Shown piece by piece: positions 33,067 to 42,443 of a stretch of DNA of 46,572 bases; position 1 is the stretch's first letter; every line of letters begins with the position of its first letter. This DNA comes from an uncultured Blautia sp. (lineage in GTDB: Bacteria > Bacillota > Clostridia > Lachnospirales > Lachnospiraceae). Position numbers and translations under genes: made by a program. The notes below the pieces were generated by a model. It saw nothing but the letters and a program-made list of their open reading frames with translations, was not told the origin of the DNA and ran no database searches. Location of the stretch: contig USPF01000010.1 in NCBI GenBank assembly GCA_900556555.1, positions 1-46,572 of the forward strand, given 5' to 3'.

Positions 33067-35295
33067 TTACTCTGGTTTCTTAATCTGGTTTAACTGTGCA
33101 TTAATTCCAAGAAGCTGTTCTTTTGTGATTTTCGCACCTGCTGTTCCCATCAGGCTGACAAGGCGAAGAACCGTGAAGCTTCCCATCATCTGCATCATAC
33201 CAGGATTTTCATCCACAGCCACATTTCCTCCCGCCATCTGCTGGAACATCTGCATAAAGAACTGCTTTCCTTCTTCAGAAGCCATAATGTCTTCCAGCTT
33301 ATCATTCAGGGAATAATAACCTTCTGGTGCATTAATATCAAACCAGTTGAGGATTGCTCCCTTTTCTTTTAAGCGGTAAGCATCATTAAAGGTTTCTACT
33401 TTACGAAGGAAGCTTTCGTCTGTCAGTTCACCTGCCACTGCCTTTAACACGGATTCTCCTTTGTTCGGCACTTCAAAATAGAAGAAATGTTCCGGACAAT
33501 TCTGTTTTCCAAGGCTTTCCCCATTTACAAAAAGCTCTACTTCCGGCTGATTGGAATATACGGTTACCTTGGTAACATCTTCCACTCTGTCTACATATCG
33601 TTTTCCACAGATATGTACAAACGGTTCATCAGACAGCCATGCCTTGTATGCATAGAAAGAATCTTTCTTATACTTTCTGTCAAAGGTTACCAGACCCTTG
33701 TGGTTCTGTCCGTTTTCTCCGCCTTCATTTCTTGCATCTGCACCGAAATCAAACATATTCCATACATGAGTTGCCCAGAGATATTTTCTGGTGAAAAGCT
33801 GTTTGATCAGTTCTTCATGGTAATATGCCTGATATTCCTCTGTGTAATCTCCCTGCTGCGGGTCAGAAGTATGCCAGTTTAATGCTTCACATCCATATTC
33901 GCTGCATCCAATCGGAATGTTTGGATATTTTTCATGAAAATTATCAAACCATGGTCCGTTCATAGAAGTATTTCCGCCGTACCATCCGAAATAATGGTTG
34001 TAAGATACGGTATCTGGAATCTGAACGTATGGATCATCAATGCTACACATGGAAATACATGCCATGGTTGTCAGTCTTGTAGGATCCATCTCATGAACCA
34101 TATTATTTAAAATCTCATGATTTTCTCTTAAATCCTCATCAGAAGCACCTTTCATAGTAATCTCATTGGACAATCCCCATACCACGATAGATGGATGATT
34201 ATAATTCTGTGTCACAAGTTCTCTCATCTGAGAAATGGTATTTTCTCTTCCGTTTGGCATATGGTTTGAAATATAAGGAATCTCAGCCCATACGACCATA
34301 CCTCTTTCATCACAAAGATCATAGAAGAACTGGTCATGCTGATAATGTGCCAGACGGATGGTAGTTGCTCCTACTTCGCAGATTAAATCCATATCTTCTG
34401 TGTGATGTTCCGGAAGCAATGCATTTCCGATACCCCAACGGTCCTGATGACGGCTGACACCTCTTAATGGATATTCTTCCCCGTTCAGGATAAATCCTCT
34501 TTCTGGGTCAATTTCATAAGTACGGCAGCCAAATCTTGTGCTGACCTGATCGGTCACTTCTTCTCCTGTTAGAAGTGTTACTTCTGCACTGTATAAATAA
34601 GGGTCTTTTCTTCCATTCCAGCGATGTACCCCTGGAATATCCAAAGTCACTTTTGTCTCGGAAACCGGTACAGTTGTCTCTGCTGTTACATTTCCTTCCT
34701 GATCAAAAATACGGTACTGCAGCTTCTGATCTTCTTTTGCATTTGTAAGGAATACCTGTACTTCTGCTTTTGCATTTTCTCCGGCAATTTCCGGTGTCAC
34801 CATCAGACCGGTTCCTCCGAAATAATCCAAATCAAAGTGAGAATCGTCCACAGCCAAAATGTTTACATCACGGTACAGACCACCGTAGAAAGTAAAGTCT
34901 GCCATCTGCGGATAGACAACATCATTTTCGCCGTTATTTACAGCAATCACCAGAAGGCTTTTGTCTTTTAACTCTTCTGTCAGATTTACTCTCCAGGTAG
35001 AATATCCTCCATCGTGGTGAGCCAGTTTTTTTCCGTCCAGATATACATCTGCTGATGCATTGGCACCTCTGATTTCTAAATAATACTGTTTTCCTTCTGG
35101 AAGCTCTGCTTTCTCAATTTCCTTTGCATAATAAGCAGTACCACGGAAATAATCATTTCCACCGTCCTGTCCGTCAATATCATTCCAGCAATGAGGTAAG
35201 TTTACCCAGTACCATCTCTCTGGCATGCTTTCCGGAACAGAAGATGCTTCTTTAGAAAATGCCCATTTTGTATTAAAATTCATAACCTGTCTCAT
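33067..35295 (-). CDS. GH2 family beta-galactosidase-like enzyme (first copy)
   Basis: 742 residues, no signal peptide, so cytoplasmic. The GH2 layout is sugar-binding jelly roll (1-155; ADVYLDGKK, TFYGGLYRDV), immunoglobulin-like domain (160-255) and TIM barrel from about 260 (PLRGVSRHQD, NHPSIVVWGLSNEI). The acid/base is Glu378 and the predicted nucleophile Glu466 in GCSEYGCE. An Ig-like DUF4982-type region follows, then an unusual helical tail (about 660-742, GYYSLNDKLEDIM onward) also present in the second copy. It probably splits beta-galactosides imported by the GPH carrier; beta-glucuronidase activity is possible. AAAAGGAG precedes the ATG; a terminator separates it from the carrier gene. 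Confidence 0.88.
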   Translation of the reverse strand: MRQVMNFNTKWAFSKEASSVPESMPERWYWVNLPHCWNDIDGQDGGNDYFRGTAYYAKEIEKAELPEGKQYYLEIRGANASADVYLDGKKLAHHDGGYSTWRVNLTEELKDKSLLVIAVNNGENDVVYPQMADFTFYGGLYRDVNILAVDDSHFDLDYFGGTGLMVTPEIAGENAKAEVQVFLTNAKEDQKLQYRIFDQEGNVTAETTVPVSETKVTLDIPGVHRWNGRKDPYLYSAEVTLLTGEEVTDQVSTRFGCRTYEIDPERGFILNGEEYPLRGVSRHQDRWGIGNALLPEHHTEDMDLICEVGATTIRLAHYQHDQFFYDLCDERGMVVWAEIPYISNHMPNGRENTISQMRELVTQNYNHPSIVVWGLSNEITMKGASDEDLRENHEILNNMVHEMDPTRLTTMACISMCSIDDPYVQIPDTVSYNHYFGWYGGNTSMNGPWFDNFHEKYPNIPIGCSEYGCEALNWHTSDPQQGDYTEEYQAYYHEELIKQLFTRKYLWATHVWNMFDFGADARNEGGENGQNHKGLVTFDRKYKKDSFYAYKAWLSDEPFVHICGKRYVDRVEDVTKVTVYSNQPEVELFVNGESLGKQNCPEHFFYFEVPNKGESVLKAVAGELTDESFLRKVETFNDAYRLKEKGAILNWFDINAPEGYYSLNDKLEDIMASEEGKQFFMQMFQQMAGGNVAVDENPGMMQMMGSFTVLRLVSLMGTAGAKITKEQLLGINAQLNQIKKPE

Positions 35296-35335
35296 TGTTT
35301 TCTCTCCTTTTCTGTTTTCTTACTTTCTATTATAT

Positions 35336-35387
35336 AGAAAATCCGGCAAAAATACAGGAGTTCCCATATAAATTCACCGGATTTTCT
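35336..35387 (-). terminator. Terminator after the GPH transporter gene
   Basis: AGAAAATCCGG (35336-35346) pairs perfectly with CCGGATTTTCT (35377-35387) over a 30-nt loop. It lies between the carrier and the first GH2 gene. Confidence 0.75.
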
Positions 35388-35412
35388 GTCTGTCACAAAG
35401 AACAGTTACCTT

Positions 35413-36807
35413 TTAGTTTTCGCCGCGGCGGCGTGCCAGTTCAGCTACATTTGCCTCTACACGTTTCTTGTTCAGAGGATAAATGAACAGTAATGCAAGT
35501 GCAACTGCAGTCAGGCCGATAATCGGTACGATACAGGAAATCTTGAAAATTCCTTCTGTTACAGCAGGGTCAAAAGCTGTTTTCGGTGTATATCCAACCA
35601 TTGACAGAAGTCCGCCGACCATACCGGAAGAAAATGCCTGTCCTAATTTTCTTGCAAAAGAATATACTGCATAAATTGTACCGTCTTCACGGATACCATT
35701 TTTCACTTCTGCATCATCAATAACGTCTGTGATCATAGCCCAGATAACGGTATTGAAGAAACCAATTCCGATAAATGCAATTACATAAAACAAAACATAT
35801 ACCCATACGTTTTCTGGATGCACGATCAGGCAGATAAGAAAGCTGATTGCACCGAATAAACAGGACACAATAGACATTTCTTTCTTACCGAATTTCGCTG
35901 CAAATTTACTTGCAAGAGGTGCACATACTGCCAGAGCAGCTAAACTAGCTAACAGAGAAACCGCTGACTGAGCACCTGTGTTTTTGTAATAGTTCGGGAA
36001 TACGAATCCTGTCATTCCCTGCATACCAAGCATTGCAAGAAGCAGAAGGATAGCTGCTACAATGATACCAAGAAGAGCACGGTTTGTAATCAGGCTCTTT
36101 CCAAGAGCAATCAGGTCAAACTTCTGATCATTTGCTGGAACCGGAACACGTTCGCGAACCAGTTTGAAGCAAAGCAGATAGCAGATGATAGCACATACAG
36201 AGAACACACCTGCAATAATGGTCATACGGCTTCCGGAAAGTACCGGATTTCCGTCTACTGTTACATAAGCAACCAGTGGTGTACCAGCTCCGATTACAAG
36301 TCCGGCCAGTGTCGCACCGATAGTTCTCCAGGTGGACAGAGATGCTCTGTCTGTAGGGTCTGAAGAAACTGCAGATGCCATAGAACCATAAGGAATATTA
36401 ATGGAAGTATAGAAAATAGAACCCCATAATAAATAAGTTACAATCAGCCATACCAGCTTAAATGCATATGGCATGTTAGCAAATCCTGACTGATAGATCA
36501 GGAAACTGGCAATTGCCACAGGACCACACATACGTTTGATCCAAGGACGGAATTTTCCGTCTTTTGTAGGTTTGGAACGGTCTACAATCTGTCCCATGGT
36601 TACATCAGTAAATGCATCTACAAAACGCGCAATCATCATTACTAACCCAACAACAGCTGCTGACATTCCCATAACGTCTGTGTAGAATTTCAACATAAAT
36701 GTTGAAGATAAAATAAATGTGAAATCATTACCGAAATCACCAAACATATAACCGATTCTGTCCTTCATTCCAAATGCAGGTACAGAAGAATTGTTTGTCT
36801 TTGCCAT
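35413..36807 (-). CDS. GPH-family sugar:cation symporter
   Basis: 464 residues, about twelve membrane segments. KDRIGYMFGDFGNDFTFILSSTFM is the typical start, and DAFTDVTMGQIVDRSKPTKDGKFRPWI the TM2-3 loop with the cation-site acidic residues of the MelB/XylP family. IFYTSINIPYGSMASAVSSDPTDRASLSTWRTIG and TVIWAMITDVIDDAEVKNGIRED follow. It is expected to import a galactoside or glucuronide for the flanking GH2 enzymes. AAAGGGAG precedes the ATG. It lies 35 bp after the second GH2 gene, one operon under the divergent AraC regulator. Confidence 0.9.
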   Translation of the reverse strand: MAKTNNSSVPAFGMKDRIGYMFGDFGNDFTFILSSTFMLKFYTDVMGMSAAVVGLVMMIARFVDAFTDVTMGQIVDRSKPTKDGKFRPWIKRMCGPVAIASFLIYQSGFANMPYAFKLVWLIVTYLLWGSIFYTSINIPYGSMASAVSSDPTDRASLSTWRTIGATLAGLVIGAGTPLVAYVTVDGNPVLSGSRMTIIAGVFSVCAIICYLLCFKLVRERVPVPANDQKFDLIALGKSLITNRALLGIIVAAILLLLAMLGMQGMTGFVFPNYYKNTGAQSAVSLLASLAALAVCAPLASKFAAKFGKKEMSIVSCLFGAISFLICLIVHPENVWVYVLFYVIAFIGIGFFNTVIWAMITDVIDDAEVKNGIREDGTIYAVYSFARKLGQAFSSGMVGGLLSMVGYTPKTAFDPAVTEGIFKISCIVPIIGLTAVALALLFIYPLNKKRVEANVAELARRRGEN

Positions 36808-36842
36808 TTAATTTTCTCCCTTTCCTCTGTTTCTAATTAAAA

Positions 36843-39110
36843 TCAAACTTTTTTGATTTTAATCAATTTACCATTAATACTTTCTACAAATCCTTCCGGT
36901 GCAAGACTTCCAGCCATATCTCCGATTCTTTCCAGAGTCATGCCTTTCATCATATCCCACATTCCTTCACCTGGAACGACCGTCATATTCATGGTCAATT
37001 TAATTGCTTTTGCAGCGATTCCGATTGCTTCCGGGCATTTTGCCAGTTCTTCCATGGTATCCTTGATGCTGTACATGCCTTCCGGGAATTCCATTGGAGC
37101 TTTTAAGTCCATATCGCCAACTGTGCTGAACCAGTTTGCAACACCTTCTGCACGTTCATTTACTTCTGGAAGTACATAGATAGCAGGTTCTTTTTCTACT
37201 TTTTCCAGAGTCATGGTATCTTTCAGATCTCCTGCCTGTGCAGTGATGATGTTGAAGCCATCTTTTAAAGCTACCGTAAATACGAATACTTTATCAGCTG
37301 TCTGCTCTTCTACTTTTTCACCGTTTAAGAATAGTGTTACAGAAGGCTGGTTGGAATATACACGGATTTCTGTAGTTTCTCCGGCACGCTGTGCATAACG
37401 TTTTCCACACAGATGAACCATTGGTTCTTTATTCCAGTATGCTTTGTAGATATAGTAGCTGTCTTTCTTAATCTTTCTGTCCATGGTCACAAGACCTTTA
37501 TTATTTCTTCCGGCTACGCCACCTTCATCACGTGCTGCACAGCCAAAGTCAAACATATTCCATACATGGCTGGACCAGATCCAAGGACGCTCATCTAATA
37601 CTTTTGCCATATGTTCATGATACAGTGCCTGATACTCTTCACTGTAGTCCTTGCATGCAGGGTTTGGTCCGTGATAAGTAATAATGCCTTCACATCCGTA
37701 CTCAGAAACACCAAGACAGATGTTTGGATGAATCTTGTGGAAGTTGTCAAGCCATGGGCCATTGTCTTCCATCTTTCCGCCGTACCATCCGAAATAATGG
37801 TTGTAGCTTTCTGTATCTGTAATATAGTGCATTGGTCCTTCAATTGGTGTCATAGATACGTGAGCAATGGTTGTCAGACGGCTTGGGTCAAGTTCTTTTG
37901 CCAGAGCGTTTAATTCTTTATGATTTTCCACTAACTGTTCGGAAATACCACCGATGAGGATTTCGTTTGAAATTCCCCAGAAACAGATAGAAGGATGATT
38001 GTAATTCTGGATGATCAGCTCTTTTAACTGGCTGATGCAGTTCTGATGAGCTTCCGGATCCTTGTTCATCACACTGATAAATGGAATTTCAGCCCATACT
38101 ACAAATCCTAATTCATCACAAGCATCATAGAAATCCTGTGAATGCTGATAATGAGCCAGACGGATAGTATTTGCACCCAGTTCTTTGATGATTCTTGCAT
38201 CTTCAAAGTGATCTTCTCTTGTCAGCGCATTTCCTTTGTATAACTGATCCTGATGACGGCTCACACCACGAAGAGGTGTCTCTACACCATTGATGATAAA
38301 TCCTTTGTTTGGATCACAGGAAAAGCTTCTTACGCCTACACGTGCTGAAATTTCATCGTATGTTTCATTTCTTCTTTCCAGTCTTGCTGTTACTGTGTAA
38401 AGATATGGTGCATCAATTTCCCATTTAGTTACTTCTGGAACATACACAGTCACTGCTGTGCTGTCTGCCGGACGGCATGCACTTGCAACTTCTTTTCCTT
38501 CTGCATCACAGATAGAATATAATACTGTAAAGTTTTCATCAGCATCTTTTACATAAGAAACAATATCAAAAGTTGCTCCACCACATTCACATGGCTTTGG
38601 TGTAACCTGGATTCCAGGACCTCCATAATACTCCAGATCAAAATGTGTGTCTGGTACGCTGATGAGATTTACTCCTCTGTACAGACCACCGTAGAAAGTA
38701 AAGTCTGCTGACTGAGGATATACGCTTTCTTTTCTCTCATTGCTGCATGCAACAACCAGAAGATTTTCTCCTTCTTCCTTGCACACTTCTGTAATGTCTG
38801 CACGGAAAGTAGAATATCCACCTTCATGATATGCAACTTCTTTTCCGTTTACATATACAGTTGCCTGCTGTCCTGCTGCCAGAAACTCTACAAATACTTT
38901 ACCGCCGCCTAAAGGCTGTTTCGGTGTTTCGAAAGTTTTTGCATACCAGTATCTACCTTTATCATAGCTTCCATTTCCGTCATGCCCGTCAACGGCATTC
39001 CATGTATGAGGAAGGTCTACGCATGTCCAATCAGTAGGCATTACTTCTGGAAGTCCTGCGTCCTGCTGGATAAATGCCCAATTTTTGTTCAAATTAATCA
39101 CATTACGCAT
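36843..39110 (-). CDS. GH2 family beta-galactosidase-like enzyme (second copy)
   Basis: 755 residues, cytoplasmic, paralogue of the GH2 protein at 33067. It has the same domain order: TFYGGLYRGVN jelly roll, Ig-like domain, TIM barrel (PLRGVSRHQDQLYKGNAL; acid/base Glu383 in FWGISNEI; predicted nucleophile Glu470 in GVSEYGCE), a C-terminal Ig-like region and the helical tail (about 665-755, GMYSIKDTMEELAKCPEA onward). The two copies may act on different linkages or chain positions. AAAAGGAG lies before the ATG. First gene of the operon; the AraC gene is divergent, 150 bp apart, and the spacer is AT-rich with TATAAT-like boxes on both strands. Confidence 0.88.
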   Translation of the reverse strand: MRNVINLNKNWAFIQQDAGLPEVMPTDWTCVDLPHTWNAVDGHDGNGSYDKGRYWYAKTFETPKQPLGGGKVFVEFLAAGQQATVYVNGKEVAYHEGGYSTFRADITEVCKEEGENLLVVACSNERKESVYPQSADFTFYGGLYRGVNLISVPDTHFDLEYYGGPGIQVTPKPCECGGATFDIVSYVKDADENFTVLYSICDAEGKEVASACRPADSTAVTVYVPEVTKWEIDAPYLYTVTARLERRNETYDEISARVGVRSFSCDPNKGFIINGVETPLRGVSRHQDQLYKGNALTREDHFEDARIIKELGANTIRLAHYQHSQDFYDACDELGFVVWAEIPFISVMNKDPEAHQNCISQLKELIIQNYNHPSICFWGISNEILIGGISEQLVENHKELNALAKELDPSRLTTIAHVSMTPIEGPMHYITDTESYNHYFGWYGGKMEDNGPWLDNFHKIHPNICLGVSEYGCEGIITYHGPNPACKDYSEEYQALYHEHMAKVLDERPWIWSSHVWNMFDFGCAARDEGGVAGRNNKGLVTMDRKIKKDSYYIYKAYWNKEPMVHLCGKRYAQRAGETTEIRVYSNQPSVTLFLNGEKVEEQTADKVFVFTVALKDGFNIITAQAGDLKDTMTLEKVEKEPAIYVLPEVNERAEGVANWFSTVGDMDLKAPMEFPEGMYSIKDTMEELAKCPEAIGIAAKAIKLTMNMTVVPGEGMWDMMKGMTLERIGDMAGSLAPEGFVESINGKLIKIKKV

Positions 39111-39260
39111 AATTTTTTCTCCTTTTCTTCGTATTTTTTCATCTTTTCGTGGATTTTTTAGACGATCTTTTGTATAATATTATATGTAGTTTTTTTGTAA
39201 AATAACAGTGATGATTTTTATTCTTTTTTGTATTATTTTCAGATTATATGAGGAAACCTT

Positions 39261-40502
39261 ATGAAAAATGAACAATGTATTGATTTAATCGAAAACATAT
39301 TACGGGCAAATTACATACCATTGTATCGTTTTACCCTTCCATGTACCAATCCTGAACAACTGGATTTGGGACTTCGCAGTTATATTTTGGGCATTCATAA
39401 CACTGTAGAGTTTTTTAATAATGCCTTTGAAAAGTTAAAACCAAAAAAAATTTATATTACTACAGACCAGTTTCTCTGTACCTTTGTTTTCCTGCTTCTT
39501 CCTGATGAAAAAACAGTGCTCCACTGCGGTCCCGTATTGTTTGAAAAGATTCAGGAAGAACGCTTTGAAGAAGTCTTTCGCAGCCTGAATCTTCCGGATA
39601 CTTACCATGATGCCTTGGAAATCTATTATCAGCAGCTTTGCTATCAGGCTTCTTACCCTATGTTTGAAAGTCTGTTTTTTGAGCTGGGAAAAAGTCTCTA
39701 TGGTCCTTCTTGTGAAATTATCCACTCCAACGCAGATTTCTTCGATCATTGGAATACTGCCTATGAAAATTGTTTGCGTGACACAGAGCATCCTTTTTCC
39801 AATATTGACATGATTGAAAAGCGCTATGAATCAGAAAACACCTTACTTCGTGCCGTCACCTCAGGTCAGGAAAGTAAAGCTATGGAATTGGCCAGCCAGT
39901 TTGGTACTCATTTTCTTCCAAAACGTACGGTCAACAATCTGCGGGATGTCAAAGACTATACCATTACCCTAAATACGCTTCTTCGAAAAGCAGCGGAACG
40001 TGCAGGCGTTCATCCCATTCACATTGATTCGTATTCCAACTGCAACATCGCCATGCTGGAAAAACTTACCTCTGTAGACCAATGTTTAACTGCACAGAGA
40101 AAAATCGTTCTAGGCTACTGCCAGATTGTAAAGGAACATCAGCAAAAATCCCACTCTCCTCTCATCCGGAGGGTACTTGCCTATGCAGAGACAGATTTAA
40201 GTGCTGACCTTACCTTAAAATCTCTTTCCGCACATTTGGGGGTAAATGCCAGTTACCTGTCCACACTATTTTCCAAAGAAATGGGCATGTCCCTGACCGA
40301 GTATGTGAATACACTCCGTATCTCCCATGCGAAAATATTGCTGGAAAATACAAATATTCCTATTAAGTCCATTGCTTCCAGATGTGGAATCGAAGATATC
40401 CATTACTTCACACGGGTGTTTAAAAAGACCTGCGGGGTGACGCCAAAAGGCTATCGGGAATCCACGCTGAAGCTGAGACAGGAAAATATTGAACCTAAGT
40501 AG
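39261..40502 (+). CDS. AraC-family transcriptional regulator
   Basis: 413 residues. The C-terminal 100 residues form the double helix-turn-helix (LTLKSLSAHLGVNASYLSTLFSKEMGMSLTEYV, then IKSIASRCGIEDIHYFTRVFKKTCGVTPKGYR). The N-terminal 300 residues are a large ligand-sensing region without a clear cupin motif (DQFLCTFVFLLLPDEKTVLHCGPVLF), a type seen beside GH operons in Lachnospiraceae. From position it probably controls the divergent GH2-GPH operon in response to a sugar. TGAGGAAA precedes the ATG. A terminator follows at once. Confidence 0.88.
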   Translation: MKNEQCIDLIENILRANYIPLYRFTLPCTNPEQLDLGLRSYILGIHNTVEFFNNAFEKLKPKKIYITTDQFLCTFVFLLLPDEKTVLHCGPVLFEKIQEERFEEVFRSLNLPDTYHDALEIYYQQLCYQASYPMFESLFFELGKSLYGPSCEIIHSNADFFDHWNTAYENCLRDTEHPFSNIDMIEKRYESENTLLRAVTSGQESKAMELASQFGTHFLPKRTVNNLRDVKDYTITLNTLLRKAAERAGVHPIHIDSYSNCNIAMLEKLTSVDQCLTAQRKIVLGYCQIVKEHQQKSHSPLIRRVLAYAETDLSADLTLKSLSAHLGVNASYLSTLFSKEMGMSLTEYVNTLRISHAKILLENTNIPIKSIASRCGIEDIHYFTRVFKKTCGVTPKGYRESTLKLRQENIEPK

Positions 40503-40535
40503 AGGGAGGTGCGGCAGTGCACCTCCCTATTTATT
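40503..40535 (+). terminator. Terminator of the araC-type gene
   Basis: AGGGAGGTGC (40503-40512) pairs perfectly with GCACCTCCCT (40519-40528), 6-nt loop, then ATTTATTT. Confidence 0.88.
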
Positions 40536-40625
40536 TCCTACATATCATAATCAATACCTATAGTCTACAATCAATCATTACCAAAGTGAAGTGGATTTTA
40601 AGCAAAACCTTCTATTCTTATCAAA

Positions 40626-40654
40626 TTGACATTCCTCTCCTATTTTGATATTAT
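40626..40654 (+). promoter_or_regulatory. Promoter of the lic operon
   Basis: -35 TTGACA (40626-40631), 17 bp, -10 TATTAT (40649-40654). Just downstream, ATGTTC-ACGAAAC-GAATAT (from about 40653) is an imperfect inverted repeat at the start point, a possible autoregulatory site for the winged-helix domain encoded by the first gene. Confidence 0.75.
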
Positions 40655-40682
40655 GTTCACGAAACGAATATGAGGTGATTTT

Positions 40683-42443
40683 ATGAACAAGCAAGACTAT
40701 GATATTTTATACACATTACAAAAACATCCTTTTACAAATCAGCGTACTTTAGCAGAGTTTTCCGGCTATTCCTTAGGTGCTGTAAACAAAACACTGAAGA
40801 ACCTTTTAAATGAGAACTATATAACTTCTGAATATCAGCTTACAAACTATGCAAAAGAGAAAGTCAACCAAAACGCACCTAAAAATGCAATTATTCTGGC
40901 CGCCGGATTTGGAATGCGGATGGTTCCCATTAATACGGAAAAGCCTAAGGCACTTTTGGAAGTAAATGGGGAAATTCTTATTGAAAGAACCATCCGCCAT
41001 CTTCATGAAGCAGGCATCACAGAAATCTATGTAGTGGTTGGTTTCATGAAAGAATGTTTTGAATATTTAATAGATGATTACGGAGTAGAACTAATTGTAA
41101 ACAGCAGCTATGCAAGAAAAAATAATCTCTACTCTATGAAACTGGTATTAGACAAACTTTCCAATACCTATATTATCCCCTGTGATATATGGTGTGCATA
41201 TAATCCGTTCCATAAAAGTGAGTTATATTCCTGGTATATGGTCAGTGACTTCATTGATGAAGACAGCATCGTACGTATTAACCGGAAAAACGAGTTAGTC
41301 ACGGTCAATGAAAATACTGACGGAAACCAAATGATTGGTATCTGCTATCTTTTGCAAAAAGACAGCAAAAAACTTCGTTCCCGCATTTTAGAACTTACGC
41401 AAAATGAAACAAATCAACATCTGTTCTGGGAAGAAGCACTTTTTGACAAAAATAAAATGAACGTCTTTGCAAAAGTAGTGCCCTCCAGTGATTTTGTAGA
41501 AATTAACACCTATGAGCAGCTAAGGGAATTAGACAGCCATTCCAACCATTTAAAATCAGATGTTATCAATCTGATTGCTCATGCATTGCAAGTATCTCCT
41601 GATAATATCTGTAATATTTCTGTATTGAAAAAAGGTATGACAAACCGCTCCTTCTTCTTTACCGTAAACGAGCAAAAATACATTATGCGTATTCCCGGAG
41701 AAGGTACCAGCCAGTTAATCAACCGAAGACAGGAAGCGGCTGTGTATCATGTAATTGATGGCAAAAACATCTGCGATGACATTGCTTATATCAATCCAGA
41801 AAACGGTTACAAAATTACAAAATTTTTAGATGGGGCCAGAGTATGCGATCCAGAAAATTCAGATGATATAAAAAAATGCATGAAACGGTTACGGGAATTT
41901 CATGAGTTAGGTTTAAATGTTGATCATGAATTTGATATCTTTGGCCAACTGAACTTTTATGAATCCTTATGGGAGGGAGTTCCTTCCGTTTATAAAGATT
42001 ATGAAAAAACAAAAGAGAAAGTTTTCTCTCTAAAACCATTTATTGATGCCCACATAAGCAAAAAAACATTAACACATATCGATGCGGTACCAGATAACTT
42101 TTTATTTGTCGAGAAAGATGGAAAAGAAGAAATCCGCTTAATTGACTGGGAATATGCCGGCATGCAAGATCCACATCTTGATATAGCAATGTTTTGCATT
42201 TATTCTCTTTATAATAAAGAGCTGGTAGACTCTTTAATTGATGCGTATTTCACAGAAGGATGCAGCCATACAATAAGAATTAAAATCTATTGTTATATTG
42301 CAGTTTGCGGGCTCTTATGGAGTAACTGGTGTGAATACAAACGAAATCTTGGTGTTGAATTTGGCGAATATTCTCTACGCCAATATCGCTATGCCAAAGA
42401 TTATTACAAGATTGTACAGGAGGAATTAAATAAATGCGAGTAG
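40683..42443 (+). CDS. Trifunctional fusion: winged helix - CTP:phosphocholine cytidylyltransferase (LicC) - choline kinase (LicA)
   Basis: 586 residues. Residues 1-60 form a winged helix (ILYTLQKHPFTNQRTLAEFSGYSLGAVNKTLKNLL). Residues 67-285 are a LicC-type nucleotidyltransferase with G75-F-G77-M-R79, Lys87-Pro88 and a metal Asp in PCDIW. Residues 290-586 are a LicA-type kinase with KKGMTNRSFFF, catalytic THIDAVPDNFL (His465, Asp467, Asn472) and IDWEYAG (Asp488). It should phosphorylate choline and then activate it to CDP-choline for attachment to surface polymers; the winged helix suggests local gene control by the enzyme itself. GAGGTGA precedes the ATG. It overlaps the next gene by 10 bp. 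The operon looks more AT-rich than its neighbours. Confidence 0.88.
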   Translation: MNKQDYDILYTLQKHPFTNQRTLAEFSGYSLGAVNKTLKNLLNENYITSEYQLTNYAKEKVNQNAPKNAIILAAGFGMRMVPINTEKPKALLEVNGEILIERTIRHLHEAGITEIYVVVGFMKECFEYLIDDYGVELIVNSSYARKNNLYSMKLVLDKLSNTYIIPCDIWCAYNPFHKSELYSWYMVSDFIDEDSIVRINRKNELVTVNENTDGNQMIGICYLLQKDSKKLRSRILELTQNETNQHLFWEEALFDKNKMNVFAKVVPSSDFVEINTYEQLRELDSHSNHLKSDVINLIAHALQVSPDNICNISVLKKGMTNRSFFFTVNEQKYIMRIPGEGTSQLINRRQEAAVYHVIDGKNICDDIAYINPENGYKITKFLDGARVCDPENSDDIKKCMKRLREFHELGLNVDHEFDIFGQLNFYESLWEGVPSVYKDYEKTKEKVFSLKPFIDAHISKKTLTHIDAVPDNFLFVEKDGKEEIRLIDWEYAGMQDPHLDIAMFCIYSLYNKELVDSLIDAYFTEGCSHTIRIKIYCYIAVCGLLWSNWCEYKRNLGVEFGEYSLRQYRYAKDYYKIVQEELNKCE

